Shown: positions 7,713 through 16,168 of the stretch, one piece after another
Layout of the letters: the number at the start of each line of letters is the position of its first letter
How positions within the stretch are numbered: position 1 is the stretch's first letter
Source of the DNA: an archaeon
GTDB taxonomy: Archaea; Thermoproteota; Nitrososphaeria; Nitrososphaerales; Gagatemarchaeaceae
Assembly (NCBI GenBank): GCA_021800855.1
Contig: JAJYYP010000002.1
Location: forward strand, 1 to 64,000
Direction of reading: 5' to 3'
DNA length: 64,000 nucleotides
Notes under the pieces: model-generated
The model's database searches: none
Told to the model about the DNA's origin: nothing
Seen by the model: only the letters and a program-made list of their open reading frames with translations
Position numbers and translations under genes: made by a program

Positions 7713-9065
7713 CTATGCCCTCTCCATAATCGTGACTGTCACCGAGCTCCCTGTCCCCGCGTGGGAGTGGATCAGCCCGCGCTTTGCGCCCTTGATCTGG
7801 AGCTCGTCGTTCCCGAAGTGCTTCTGTATGCTCCCCTGGAGCTGCCAGAACGCGAAGACCCCCTGCATTATCCCTGTCGCGCCCACCGGATGCCCGCACG
7901 CTATCAGCCCCCCCGAAGGGTTGACTGGTATGGTCCCCCTGTGCGGGAGTTCCAGGCCGTATTCGATCCCCTCGAGGAAGGGGTGCCCCTGGTCCACGAA
8001 GTCATAGCCTTCGCCGTACCTGCACAGGCCGATGTCTTCGTAGGTCTGTATCTCTGAGCTCGCATAGGCGTCATGTAGCTCGACGAAATCCAGCTCCTTC
8101 TTGGGGTCGCTTATCCCGGCGTTCTTATACGCCTCGAGGGCCGCGGCCCTCCCCGCGCGGAAGGAATGCACGCCCGGGTATCTTAGGCCTGAGTAGTCCT
8201 CCGCCTTCTCCCATTGGAAGCGCGGCACGCTCCCGTGGGGCCTGTCTGCCAGCCTCATCGTGTCTGTCCCGCACCCGACTCCCTTGATGAGCACGGGGTG
8301 GTCCGTGTACTTGAACGCGACGTCCTCCGAGGCGAGTATAGCCACGGCTGCTCCGTCGCTCATCGTGCATATCATGGGTCTGTTCAGCGGGTAGGCGACC
8401 ATCTCCCTGCCAAGGGCCTCTTTCATCGACAGCTTCTCGGGGTACTGGGAGTACGGGTTGTGGTTGGCGTTGACGTGGTTCTTCACTGAAACCATGGCCA
8501 TGACCCTCTTCGCCTCCTGGGTCGCCTCCCTCTGGGCCTTCCTCTCGTCCTTGACGTGGGCGAACTTCGTCTTCCTCAGATACTCGTAGATATGCCGCTG
8601 GACCATGAGGGCGTAGTACCCTGTGTAGAACCCCCCCACAGGGTAGTCGAAGTTGGTGTCTGACGCCAGGGCGATGAACTCGTTCCCCTTCCAAGTCTCG
8701 ACGTGCGACATCGTCTCGAAGCCTGCCACCAGGCATACCTCGTTCCTCCCGCTGGCCACCGTCTCCCAACCAGCCTGGATCGCCTGCCCGCCTGTCGCTC
8801 CCCCCCATTCGATCCTCCTCGAATCCTTCGGGTTCAGGCCTAGGTAGTCTTGGACCATCGATGCCGCCTTCAGCTGCCGCGCGAAGTGGTCAGAGAAATA
8901 GGAAATCCTGCTGCTTTCGATGTCAGACGTCTTAAGGTCGGGGACGTCCTTCATGGCATAATCAAAAGCCCGTTTGACCATCAGCCGGAAGTCCATGTCG
9001 GGGTGGGCCTTCGCGAACTTGGTCACTCCGCCGGATATCATGTAGACCTTCCTCTGCCCCGGCAT
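7713..9065 (-). CDS. Thiolase-fold acyl-CoA enzyme lacking the nucleophilic Cys
   Basis: About 450 residues of the SCP-x/lipid-transfer-type thiolase group. The C-terminal half has VELHDAYASSEIQTYE and the Gly-rich IACGHPVGATGIMQG. Where thiolases carry the nucleophile (pattern like E-A-A-C-A-S-G-G) this protein reads IEWGGATGGQA, so Gly replaces Cys. It may be a non-thiolase member, such as a retro-aldolase of the Ltp2 kind, which also lacks that Cys and also needs a DUF35 partner. The ATG at 9065 has a TTAATAC box about 25 bp upstream; the track begins one codon earlier at GTG. A distinct role from the Cys-containing thiolase nearby is likely. Confidence 0.85.
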   Translation of the reverse strand: MPGQRKVYMISGGVTKFAKAHPDMDFRLMVKRAFDYAMKDVPDLKTSDIESSRISYFSDHFARQLKAASMVQDYLGLNPKDSRRIEWGGATGGQAIQAGWETVASGRNEVCLVAGFETMSHVETWKGNEFIALASDTNFDYPVGGFYTGYYALMVQRHIYEYLRKTKFAHVKDERKAQREATQEAKRVMAMVSVKNHVNANHNPYSQYPEKLSMKEALGREMVAYPLNRPMICTMSDGAAVAILASEDVAFKYTDHPVLIKGVGCGTDTMRLADRPHGSVPRFQWEKAEDYSGLRYPGVHSFRAGRAAALEAYKNAGISDPKKELDFVELHDAYASSEIQTYEDIGLCRYGEGYDFVDQGHPFLEGIEYGLELPHRGTIPVNPSGGLIACGHPVGATGIMQGVFAFWQLQGSIQKHFGNDELQIKGAKRGLIHSHAGTGSSVTVTIMERA

Positions 9066-9112
9066 CACGTTTCCCCGCCTTGTACGGGTATTAATTTCCT
9101 TCCGAACCGCGC

Positions 9113-11074
9113 CTATGGTCCTCCCAGCCCTTCCTTGGCCGCCTCGACGAAACGATCCACGGATGCGGGGTCAGCCAGAGACCCCCTGTTCAGGACCTGG
9201 CCGGGGTCAGCCCCGCCGAGGATCCTCTTCATAGGGACCTCGAGCTTCTTCCCGTTGAGGGTCCGGGGGATGGCGGGGACGGCCACCACCCTGTCTGGGA
9301 AGTACCTCGGCGAGAGGTCGGACCTTATCTGGGCCCTGATCCTGGCGACAAGCCCCTCGTCCAGGACGGAGCCCTCCTTCAAGGACACGAACAGGACCAT
9401 CTCCTCTCCCCCTCCTCTGCGGGCGACGTCGAGCACGAGGGAGTCTGAGACCTCGGGGAGCTTCTCGACTGCCCTGTATATCTCGCTCGTCCCTATCCTC
9501 ACCCCCTGGCGCTTTATCGTGGCGTCGGAGCGCCCGTAGATCACGCAGGTCCCGCGGCTGGTCACCTTTATCCAGTCCCCGTGCCTCCAGACCCCCGGGT
9601 ACACGTCGAAGTAGCTCTCCGTGTAGCGGCTCCCGTCCTCGTCTCCCCAGAAGAACACCGGCATGCTGGGCATCGGCTCTGTGATGACTAGCTCCCCGAC
9701 CTTCCCCACCACCGGGGCTCCGCCCTCGTCGAACGCATGGACGCTCGCGCCGAGCGCCCTGCACTGAAGCTCCCCGGAGTACACCGGGAGGGTCGGGGAC
9801 CCTGTCACGAAGGCGGTGCAGACGTCGGTCCCGCCGCTGAGGGACTCGAGCCAGACGTCCTCTTTCACCTTGGCATACACCCATTCGAACCCGTCCGTCG
9901 AGAGCGGCGACCCCGTCGACCCGATCCCCCTCAGAGAGCCCAACCTATGAGTGCTCCGCGGCTCAATCCCCGCCTTCATGCAGGCTGCGATGTAGGCCGC
10001 GCTCGTCCCCATGTACGTCGTCTTCGTCTGCTCCATCAGGGTCCAGAGGGAGTCGGGGCGCGGCCAGGCGGGGTGTCCGTTGTAAAGGACGAGGGTCGCG
10101 CCATGGAGCAGCCCCCCTAAGAGGTAGTTCCACATCATCCACCCCGTCGTGGTGTACCAGAAGAAGCGGTCCCCCTCCCTGACGTCGTTGTGCAGTGCCA
10201 CTGCCTTCAGGAGCTCCACCAGTATCCCTCCATGGGAGTGCACTATCGGCTTCGGGAGTCCGGTCGTCCCCGAGGAGTAGAGGACCCAAAGAGGATGGTC
10301 GAAGGGGACGAACTCGTAGTCGAACTCAGCCTTCCCCCCGGTAGCCTCCTCCCAGTCCTCAGCCCCCGGGATTCCTCTCCCTTTGCTCCCCCCTGAGACA
10401 GCTACCGTCTTCTCTATGCTGGGGATGGCCTTGACCACCGATGCGACCTCTTCCGCCCTGTCGGTCCACTTCCCCCCGTAGCCGTAGCCGTCGGCCGCGA
10501 TCAGCACCTTCGGACGTATCTGGCCGAACCTGTCTACCACCGACTGTGCGCCGAACTCGGGGGGGCAGCTCGACCAGATGGCCCCGACGCTCGCAGTCGC
10601 GAGAAGGCCCACGACGGCCTCGGCTCCGTTCGGCAGGAACGCCGCCACCCTGTCCCCCCGCCCGACGCCTGACTCCTTCAGCCTCGCAGCCAGGGCAGAC
10701 GATCTCTTCCTCAGCTCCTGCCATGAGACTCCCTTCTCGGAGCCGCGCTCCCCCCTGCATATCAGCGCCTGCCCTTCTCTCTCTTTGGCGAATACGCGCT
10801 CGGCGAAGTTGAGCTCGGACCCCTCGAACCACTTCGCCCCGGGCATCTTCCTCTCAGCCACCACAGGGTAGTCGGCCCCCGCCACGTCGAAGTACTTCCA
10901 TATTGACCCCCAGAACCCCTCGATGTCTTCCACCGACCAGCGCCAGAGGTCGCCGTATCCTTCGAAGGCGAACCCCCTCTTCTCCAGCCACTTCGTGTAT
11001 GCCGTCATGGCCGTCTTCCTGACGAAGCCTGGATCGGGCTCCCAGAGCAGCCTACCTTCAGGCATTGTCTTCAC
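9113..11074 (-). CDS. Acetoacetyl-CoA synthetase
   Basis: 653 residues, the usual size of acetoacetate-CoA ligases, which make acetoacetyl-CoA from acetoacetate, CoA and ATP. The AACS-type N-terminus (PEGRLLWEPDPGFVRKTAM, then W-x-SVEDIEGFW and NFAERVF) is followed by the AMP-binding P-loop LYSSGTTGLPKPIVHSHGG. The adenylate-binding C-domain has VWRHGDWIKVTSRGTCVIYGR and a C-terminal RTLNGKKLEVPMKR with the catalytic Lys. The track start is GTG; an ATG three codons later is equally placed relative to the TATA-like CTTATAAC. With the thiolase it would return acetoacetate to acetyl-CoA. Confidence 0.93.
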   Translation of the reverse strand: MKTMPEGRLLWEPDPGFVRKTAMTAYTKWLEKRGFAFEGYGDLWRWSVEDIEGFWGSIWKYFDVAGADYPVVAERKMPGAKWFEGSELNFAERVFAKEREGQALICRGERGSEKGVSWQELRKRSSALAARLKESGVGRGDRVAAFLPNGAEAVVGLLATASVGAIWSSCPPEFGAQSVVDRFGQIRPKVLIAADGYGYGGKWTDRAEEVASVVKAIPSIEKTVAVSGGSKGRGIPGAEDWEEATGGKAEFDYEFVPFDHPLWVLYSSGTTGLPKPIVHSHGGILVELLKAVALHNDVREGDRFFWYTTTGWMMWNYLLGGLLHGATLVLYNGHPAWPRPDSLWTLMEQTKTTYMGTSAAYIAACMKAGIEPRSTHRLGSLRGIGSTGSPLSTDGFEWVYAKVKEDVWLESLSGGTDVCTAFVTGSPTLPVYSGELQCRALGASVHAFDEGGAPVVGKVGELVITEPMPSMPVFFWGDEDGSRYTESYFDVYPGVWRHGDWIKVTSRGTCVIYGRSDATIKRQGVRIGTSEIYRAVEKLPEVSDSLVLDVARRGGGEEMVLFVSLKEGSVLDEGLVARIRAQIRSDLSPRYFPDRVVAVPAIPRTLNGKKLEVPMKRILGGADPGQVLNRGSLADPASVDRFVEAAKEGLGGP

Positions 11075-11136
11075 TCCCCCGCGTCTTTACGGGCGTTATA
11101 AGCGCCGAGGCGGGAGAGGGGCCGCGGCTGCGCGCC

Positions 11137-11754
11137 TCAACTTATGGGGGCGACCATGAATATGGCAACGTCCCATATGAAGTGGCTCAGCATGCTCGAG
11201 CTCAGGTCCCCCGTCCTGTAGTAGGTGAGGCCCCACACGGAGTCGGCTAGGAATGTGGAGACGACCCAGAGTACGTTGAGGCTGACGGCATGGACCAGAG
11301 CGTCCACTGCGGCCACGGCGAAGGGGGCCGCGGGACCGAGCCTAGGGGCGGCGTAAGTCTGTAGGGTCCCTCTGAAGTACGACTCGAATCCCACGGAGTC
11401 GCAGGCCAGCACCAGCACCTGGAGGGGGAGGGGGTTCCCAGAAGATGCTATCAGCGCATATATCGACGCCTCGGCCTGCGCCCCGACGCCGAGGGGGTGG
11501 AACGCCGTTATGGCGAGGTTCCCCGCGTAGAACAGGGCGTAGAGCCCCGCTGCCGCTACTGCCCCAAGAGCCAGGGTCCACCCCCGGGGGGCGAAGAGCC
11601 TGCGGTACCCCCCCGACCAGACGGCCACCGCCGCCATGCACCCTGTGGCTATGAACGTCGACAGCGAGAAGTCCCTCCCTGGGAGGACGAAGAGCGGCAT
11701 CATCCCGGCGGCTACGACGGCCAGCCCCAGCGCGGACCTTCGCGCCCTGTCCAA
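11137..11754 (-). CDS. CPBP (CAAX-protease-like) membrane protein
   Basis: 205 residues with about six hydrophobic helices. The C-terminal half matches the CPBP/Abi glutamic intramembrane protease layout: FESYFRGTLQ (motif 1, normally EExxxR), ALVHAVSLN (motif 2 His) and LSHFIWDVAIF (motif 3, H-x3-D). In motif 1 the first Glu is Phe; only the second Glu and the Arg are kept. Peptidase activity is therefore doubtful. The gene stands alone on its strand, with ubiA divergent upstream. The fold assignment is fairly secure, the function is not. Confidence 0.7.
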   Translation of the reverse strand: MDRARRSALGLAVVAAGMMPLFVLPGRDFSLSTFIATGCMAAVAVWSGGYRRLFAPRGWTLALGAVAAAGLYALFYAGNLAITAFHPLGVGAQAEASIYALIASSGNPLPLQVLVLACDSVGFESYFRGTLQTYAAPRLGPAAPFAVAAVDALVHAVSLNVLWVVSTFLADSVWGLTYYRTGDLSSSMLSHFIWDVAIFMVAPIS

Positions 11755-11848
11755 CTCGCGCTCCCCAAGGGGGTTGGCGTTAATTCCTTATCGCACGCCC
11801 GCCCCGGCCCAGCGCTGCGCAGCCTGAGCCGCCCCTGTCAATCTTAAT

Positions 11849-11870
11849 ACTACTACTCGCAGGTAGTAAT
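11849..11870. promoter_or_regulatory. Palindromic operator candidate at the ubiA start
   Basis: TACTACT-CGCA-GGTAGTA is an imperfect inverted repeat (6 of 7 pairs) between the TATA-like TTAATACT and the ATG six bases downstream. Its right arm reads ATTACTACC on the minus strand. A closely similar palindrome, with arm ATTACCAC, occupies the same place upstream of the LLM gene 2 kb away, next to a TrmB-family regulator. Overlap with the likely transcription start suggests repression. Confidence 0.5.
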
Positions 11871-11875
11871 CACGC

Positions 11876-12859
11876 ATGCGGCATAGAAGTCCTGGGGACG
11901 CGCTGAGGGTCCCACACTGCCGGCTCGCCGGCCCGGCCCCCGCCGCATCCCCCCCCGTGCGCCGTCTCGGCTTCAGGACAGCGCTCCTTTCGGCTAGGCC
12001 GTGGTCCTTCACGATGACTTTCTCCTCTGTGACAATGGGCGCCCTCCTCGCGGCCCTCGAGGGGGAGTTCGACCTCCCGCTCTATCTTCTGACCCTCGGA
12101 GGGATGGTGGTCTTCCATGCCGCGACCAACATCCTCAACGACTACTATGACGTCAGGCACGGTGTCGACAAGCCAGGCGCCCCGACGACGAAGTACAGGC
12201 TGCACCCGGGCGCGGCCGGTGATGTCCGCCCATCGACCATATTGGATTTCGCTCTGGGCCTCTACGCTGTCACGCTGCTGGCGGCCGCGTACCTCGCTTC
12301 AGTCGCCGGGCCTGCGATCCTGTTCATCACCGCAGCTGGTGTGGTGGGGAGCGTCCTGTACACCGCCGACCCCGTCGTCCTCAAGGCCAGGGGGGCGGGG
12401 GAGGCGACCGTGTTCGTGATGTGGGGGCTCCTCATCCCCATGGGCGCGTACATGGTGCAGACCAGGGCCTTCTCCTTTGTCCCTCTGGTTGGGGGGGCCC
12501 CTATCGGGGTCTTCGTCGCCCTGGTCCTCCTCGCCAACAACATCAGGGACATCGACTACGACGGGTCTGTCAGCACGAGGACGTTGGCCGTCCGCCTCGG
12601 AGCGAAGGCCGCCTCCAGGGCCTACGGATGGCTCCTGGGGATCGCCTATGCGTATGTCCTCGCGGAGGTCTTCTCTGGTTTCGTCAGCGCCTGGTCACTC
12701 CTCGTCTTAGTCACGCTCCCCGGGGCTGTCCCGCTGTGGCGGATGTTCAGTGGGCCGGTCCCGGACAACGCCGATCCGAAGACAGCCGCGCTTGCGCTGC
12801 AGTTCTCCGTCCTTTACATGGCGTCCCTGGTCCTCTCCGTCTTTCTCCCTGTCGTCTAG
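11876..12859 (+). CDS. UbiA-family polyprenyltransferase (MenA-like)
   Basis: 327 residues with eight or nine hydrophobic helices. It has the two Asp-rich prenyl-diphosphate motifs: NILNDYYDVRHGVD (about residue 88) and NNIRDIDYDGSVSTRT (about 222). The N-terminal RPWSFTMT pattern, which precedes helix 1 in MenA-like members, supports a start upstream of it; the ATG at 11876 has a TTAATACT box about 25 bp away. The family attaches polyprenyl chains to aromatic rings (quinones) or makes archaeal ether lipids. The MenA-like features suggest quinone synthesis, but the acceptor cannot be read from sequence. Confidence 0.85.
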   Translation: MRHRSPGDALRVPHCRLAGPAPAASPPVRRLGFRTALLSARPWSFTMTFSSVTMGALLAALEGEFDLPLYLLTLGGMVVFHAATNILNDYYDVRHGVDKPGAPTTKYRLHPGAAGDVRPSTILDFALGLYAVTLLAAAYLASVAGPAILFITAAGVVGSVLYTADPVVLKARGAGEATVFVMWGLLIPMGAYMVQTRAFSFVPLVGGAPIGVFVALVLLANNIRDIDYDGSVSTRTLAVRLGAKAASRAYGWLLGIAYAYVLAEVFSGFVSAWSLLVLVTLPGAVPLWRMFSGPVPDNADPKTAALALQFSVLYMASLVLSVFLPVV

Positions 12860-12872
12860 GGGGTCCCCCGCG

Positions 12873-13862
12873 TCACCCCTTGGGAGCGAGTTCGTTCACA
12901 GCGCAGCCCACGTCCCCGATAGGCATCAGTATGGGGAGTGTGACGCCTGCCTTCCTGTACTCGTCGATCCTCTCGATGGCATGGTCCGGGGTCCCCGTGA
13001 CGGTGAGGGCTTCGACCGCTTCTTCGGGGATATGGCGCCTCGCTCCTGCTTGGTCTCCCCTCCTCCACGCCTCTTTCAAGGGGCGGAGGTCCTCTTCAGT
13101 CACGCCGTAGGGGGAGAGTGTCTCGGGGTCCACCACTTCCGACAGCTGGTAGGCGAAGAAATAGTAGTCCTTGACTGCCTGTGCAGCCCTGGCGGGGTCC
13201 CTGTCGACAGAAACCAACAGATAGGACGCCCTCTCCACACCGCGCCCCTGCCTCGCTTCGCCTCGCTTGACGTTCTCCACCATAGCCTCTGTCCCGCGCG
13301 GGGTCGCCAGGGCCGGAGAGAGGATCACGCCGTCCGCGACAGTGGCGGCGAACGCCTGGATCTTCGGTGAAAGGGAAGCGACGAAGATAGGGATCTTGCG
13401 GGTCGGCTCGAAACCCATGGTGAGGCCGTGGACCTGGAAGAAGTCGCCGTCGAACTCGACCCTCTCGCCCCCCCAGGTCCTCTTGACGACTTCTACGTAC
13501 TCCCTTATCCTGCGGATCGGTTTCGTCTCGCCTACTGGGAATATCCGGTGCCCTATCAGGGGGATGGTGGGGAAGCTCCCTAGCCCGAGCCCGAGGGTCA
13601 CCCTCCCGCCTGACAGCTCGGAGAGGGTGGCGAACGTCGTCGCCGTGGTGACAGGGTGCCTGGTGAACGTGTTTATCACCCCTGAGCCGAGCATGATCTT
13701 CGCGGTGCTCGACGCCATCGCCGAGATGTACGTCACCACGTCTCTCTGATACAGGCTCTCGTGCATCCAGACGGAGTCGTAGCCCAGGGCGTCCGCCCGT
13801 GAAGCCTCTGCCATGGCGTCCCTCACGCTGACTATTGGGTTGAACCCGAGGCCGAGCTTCAT
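12873..13862 (-). CDS. LLM-class flavin/F420-dependent oxidoreductase (Mer-like)
   Basis: 329 residues of the luciferase-like TIM-barrel family. It has the N-terminal KLGLGFNPI strand, EASRADALGYDSVWMHES, the GGRVTLGLGLGS motif typical of F420-dependent members such as methylenetetrahydromethanopterin reductase, and the PIFVASLSPKIQAFAA strand. It probably uses coenzyme F420 or FMN; the substrate is unknown. The ATG directly follows a near-perfect 22-bp palindrome, and the TrmB-type regulator gene ends there on the same strand. Shared operator sequence ties it to ubiA. Confidence 0.85.
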   Translation of the reverse strand: MKLGLGFNPIVSVRDAMAEASRADALGYDSVWMHESLYQRDVVTYISAMASSTAKIMLGSGVINTFTRHPVTTATTFATLSELSGGRVTLGLGLGSFPTIPLIGHRIFPVGETKPIRRIREYVEVVKRTWGGERVEFDGDFFQVHGLTMGFEPTRKIPIFVASLSPKIQAFAATVADGVILSPALATPRGTEAMVENVKRGEARQGRGVERASYLLVSVDRDPARAAQAVKDYYFFAYQLSEVVDPETLSPYGVTEEDLRPLKEAWRRGDQAGARRHIPEEAVEALTVTGTPDHAIERIDEYRKAGVTLPILMPIGDVGCAVNELAPKG

Positions 13863-13865
13863 GTC

Positions 13866-13887
13866 ATTACCACTACGTGGTGGTAAT
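13866..13887. promoter_or_regulatory. 22-bp palindromic operator candidate at the LLM gene start
   Basis: ATTACCACTAC/GTGGTGGTAAT has 10 of 11 positions paired. It fills the gap between the trmB-like stop codon and the LLM start codon and overlaps a TATA-like CTAATTA on the minus strand. The arms match those of the palindrome before ubiA (consensus ATTACyACC). The known TrmB site in haloarchaea is also an interrupted TACT...AGTA-type inverted repeat, so the adjacent regulator is the natural candidate to bind it. Confidence 0.6.
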
Positions 13888-14657
13888 TAGGGATTCCGGA
13901 GCGGCCTGGCGGCCTTCCACTGTTGTTCGAGGGACTCGATCACCGACAGCGCGAACGAGGGGCTCCTCACCCATATCGCCACTGCCGCGAACGACTCGTC
14001 TTTCCCCCTCGCGGGGACTCCTATGATGACCCCGCCCCTGTCCCCCGCCATCATGTCGAGGAGGACGCCCTCGGACCTCCGCACCTCCAGTCCGCGCTTC
14101 TCCGCTTCCCGTAGCTCGGCTCTTGTCAGCCTCTGACTCGTCGGGACCATCAGCTTGACCCTCTCCGGCTTCCTGCTCGCCTGTCCAAGAACCCCCAGGA
14201 ACGCCGTCTTGGCTTCTATCCCCTTCCTTACGAGCAGGAACGCGTCCTCCGACTCGCGGAGGACCTCGAGGAAGGCTGCGGCGATGCTCTCCAACCCCTT
14301 CAGCATCACCGGCTCCTGCTCCCCGTCCCGCGGCCTCGCGAGCGGCTCCAGCTCCGCGACTATCGCCCTCATCGCCGACCGCCTCGCCGCGAGCCTGGCT
14401 TCGAAGTCGGCCGCGTACTTGGCTATCCTGGAACCAAGGGCCGCGGAAGGGGTGGCCGACTGGTAGACCCCGTCGGACTCGACGACGAAACCCTTCTGTT
14501 CAAGAGAGCGGAGGGTGTCGTACGTGCGCGACTGGGGGACCCCCGATGCTTGCGCCGCCTCGCCTGCCTTCATCCCGCGGCCAAGCAGGGCGATGTAGAG
14601 CCTCGACTCGTAGGAGTTCAGCCCGAACTCGTCCCTGAGGAGCTCCTCAGCCTCCAT
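13887..14657 (-). CDS. TrmB-family transcriptional regulator
   Basis: 256 residues. The N-terminal winged helix is typical of TrmB: FGLNSYESRLYIALLGRG, GEAAQASGVPQSRTYDTLRSL, then a wing with KGFVVESDGVYQ. A helical linker (about 75-105) leads to a C-terminal effector domain with a phospholipase-D-like layout, which in the family binds sugars or other small ligands. A TATA-like CCTATATCATC lies about 30 bp before the ATG. Two similar palindromes flank its neighbours. The ligand is unknown. Confidence 0.88.
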   Translation of the reverse strand: MEAEELLRDEFGLNSYESRLYIALLGRGMKAGEAAQASGVPQSRTYDTLRSLEQKGFVVESDGVYQSATPSAALGSRIAKYAADFEARLAARRSAMRAIVAELEPLARPRDGEQEPVMLKGLESIAAAFLEVLRESEDAFLLVRKGIEAKTAFLGVLGQASRKPERVKLMVPTSQRLTRAELREAEKRGLEVRRSEGVLLDMMAGDRGGVIIGVPARGKDESFAAVAIWVRSPSFALSVIESLEQQWKAARPLRNP

Positions 14658-14703
14658 GGCGGAGGGGGGAGGGGGGACGATGATATAGGTCAGACAGCAG
14701 CGG

Positions 14704-16092
14704 CTAGGCAGAGACCCTGGCCAGGGAGAAGACCTCTCCGAGGTCTTCGACTCTCTCGAGGCTCCAAAGCAGGCCGAGGAGCTCCTTGGCCCTCCCGGTC
14801 GGGAGCTTCCCCGCCGTCAGCGCCAGGAACTTCTGTTCCAGTTCCTCCCTCCCCATAGGGTCCATGGGGTGGCCTCGGGGGACGTCCACCTCCTTCGAGA
14901 GCGTGGCACCTGACTTCGTGACGACGGTCACCCTGTTGGCCATCCCTCTGGCTGGATAGAGCGCCGTCAGAGCCGGGTCCTCCTCCACTTTCACCTTCTG
15001 CAAGAATCGCAGCGTCCTCTCGGACCGTAGCTTCCGCTCAGAGTACGTCCCGTTGTCAATCTTCCCCTCCAGGAGCGCCATGCCGACCACGTAGGGGAGG
15101 CTGTGGTCCGCCGTCTCCTTGGTCGCCGGCCTCCACTTCTCCGGGTCCTTCCCCAGGATTGAGAATCCAGCTTCGTGGGTCTCGACAAGCACCGACTCCA
15201 CGTCTCCTGGGCCCTTCAGCCCCTCCCTCACCGCCAGCGCGGCCCAGATCGCCGACTGGGCGTGATACTCGGCGGGCCAGTACTTCACGTACGTCTCCCT
15301 CACCTTGTACCCCCCGCCGCGCCCTCCGAACCCTTCGACGTCCAGGTCGAAGTGGCCTGACACCTGCTTGAAGAAGCCCATCTCGCCTTCGAAGACCGGG
15401 GACGGTCCGGTCACGCCGTCCCTCGCGAGGAACGCCGCGAAGACCCCGTTCCTCGCAGCGTTGGCGAACGAGGCCCCCTTCCACATGGAGAGCTCTCCTG
15501 CCCTGACCTGGCGCATCGCGATGTGGCTGTTCACCGCTATGTTCACCGCCTGCTCAGCCCGCTCCGCGTCCAGCCTCATCAGCTTCGACGCGGCCAGCGA
15601 CGACGAGACGAGCCCGTAGTTGACGTGGTCCCACCCCCGGTGCCTCAGGTCGGCGGCGTCGCACAGCCTGCACTGGACTTCGTAGGCGGTCACGGCGGCT
15701 GAAATCAGCTCCTTCCCTGTCGACCCCTCCGCCTCCGCCACTGCTAGGCAGGGGGCGATGTTGTCGCTCGGATGGGCGGGCTCCTTCGACAGATACGTGT
15801 CGTTGTAGTCGAAGTAGCGCAGCATGAAACCGTTCACGAAAGTGGCAAGGTCGGGCGACGACCGCCTCCCGGCCCCTATGATGCTCGACCCTCCGCCGCT
15901 CCGCAGGCCAAGGACGGCCCTCCTCGCCATGGCGATGGGCTTCTCGTGGTAGGCCCCTATGGCGCACCCGAGGGCGTCAACCACCCTCGCCTTCATCTCC
16001 TTGACCGTCCGCGCGTCGATAGCCCGGTATCTCACAGAGACAGCGTACTCTGCGAGGCGGCGGGCCAGGTTCACGACCTGAGTCCACCCCAT
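14704..16092 (-). CDS. MmgE/PrpD family protein (2-methylcitrate dehydratase-like)
   Basis: 462 residues, normal length. The all-helical N-domain carries LARRLAEYAVSVRY, VVDALGCAIGAY and the conserved HPSDNIAPCLAVAEA; WPAEYHAQSAIWAAL follows mid-protein and the small C-domain has DHSLPYVVGMALLEG. Family members dehydrate 2-methylcitrate (propionate breakdown), decarboxylate cis-aconitate or act on related acids. No methylcitrate synthase is in the window, so the specific substrate is open. It is divergent from the acyl-CoA dehydrogenase operon with a 76-bp gap. Confidence 0.88.
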   Translation of the reverse strand: MGWTQVVNLARRLAEYAVSVRYRAIDARTVKEMKARVVDALGCAIGAYHEKPIAMARRAVLGLRSGGGSSIIGAGRRSSPDLATFVNGFMLRYFDYNDTYLSKEPAHPSDNIAPCLAVAEAEGSTGKELISAAVTAYEVQCRLCDAADLRHRGWDHVNYGLVSSSLAASKLMRLDAERAEQAVNIAVNSHIAMRQVRAGELSMWKGASFANAARNGVFAAFLARDGVTGPSPVFEGEMGFFKQVSGHFDLDVEGFGGRGGGYKVRETYVKYWPAEYHAQSAIWAALAVREGLKGPGDVESVLVETHEAGFSILGKDPEKWRPATKETADHSLPYVVGMALLEGKIDNGTYSERKLRSERTLRFLQKVKVEEDPALTALYPARGMANRVTVVTKSGATLSKEVDVPRGHPMDPMGREELEQKFLALTAGKLPTGRAKELLGLLWSLERVEDLGEVFSLARVSA

Positions 16093-16168
16093 TGCTCTAA
16101 TAGGAATTCCCGTTCGTTAGTGAGAACGATTAAATCTCTCCAGGGCCGGCGCGGTTCAGCTCTTCGAA

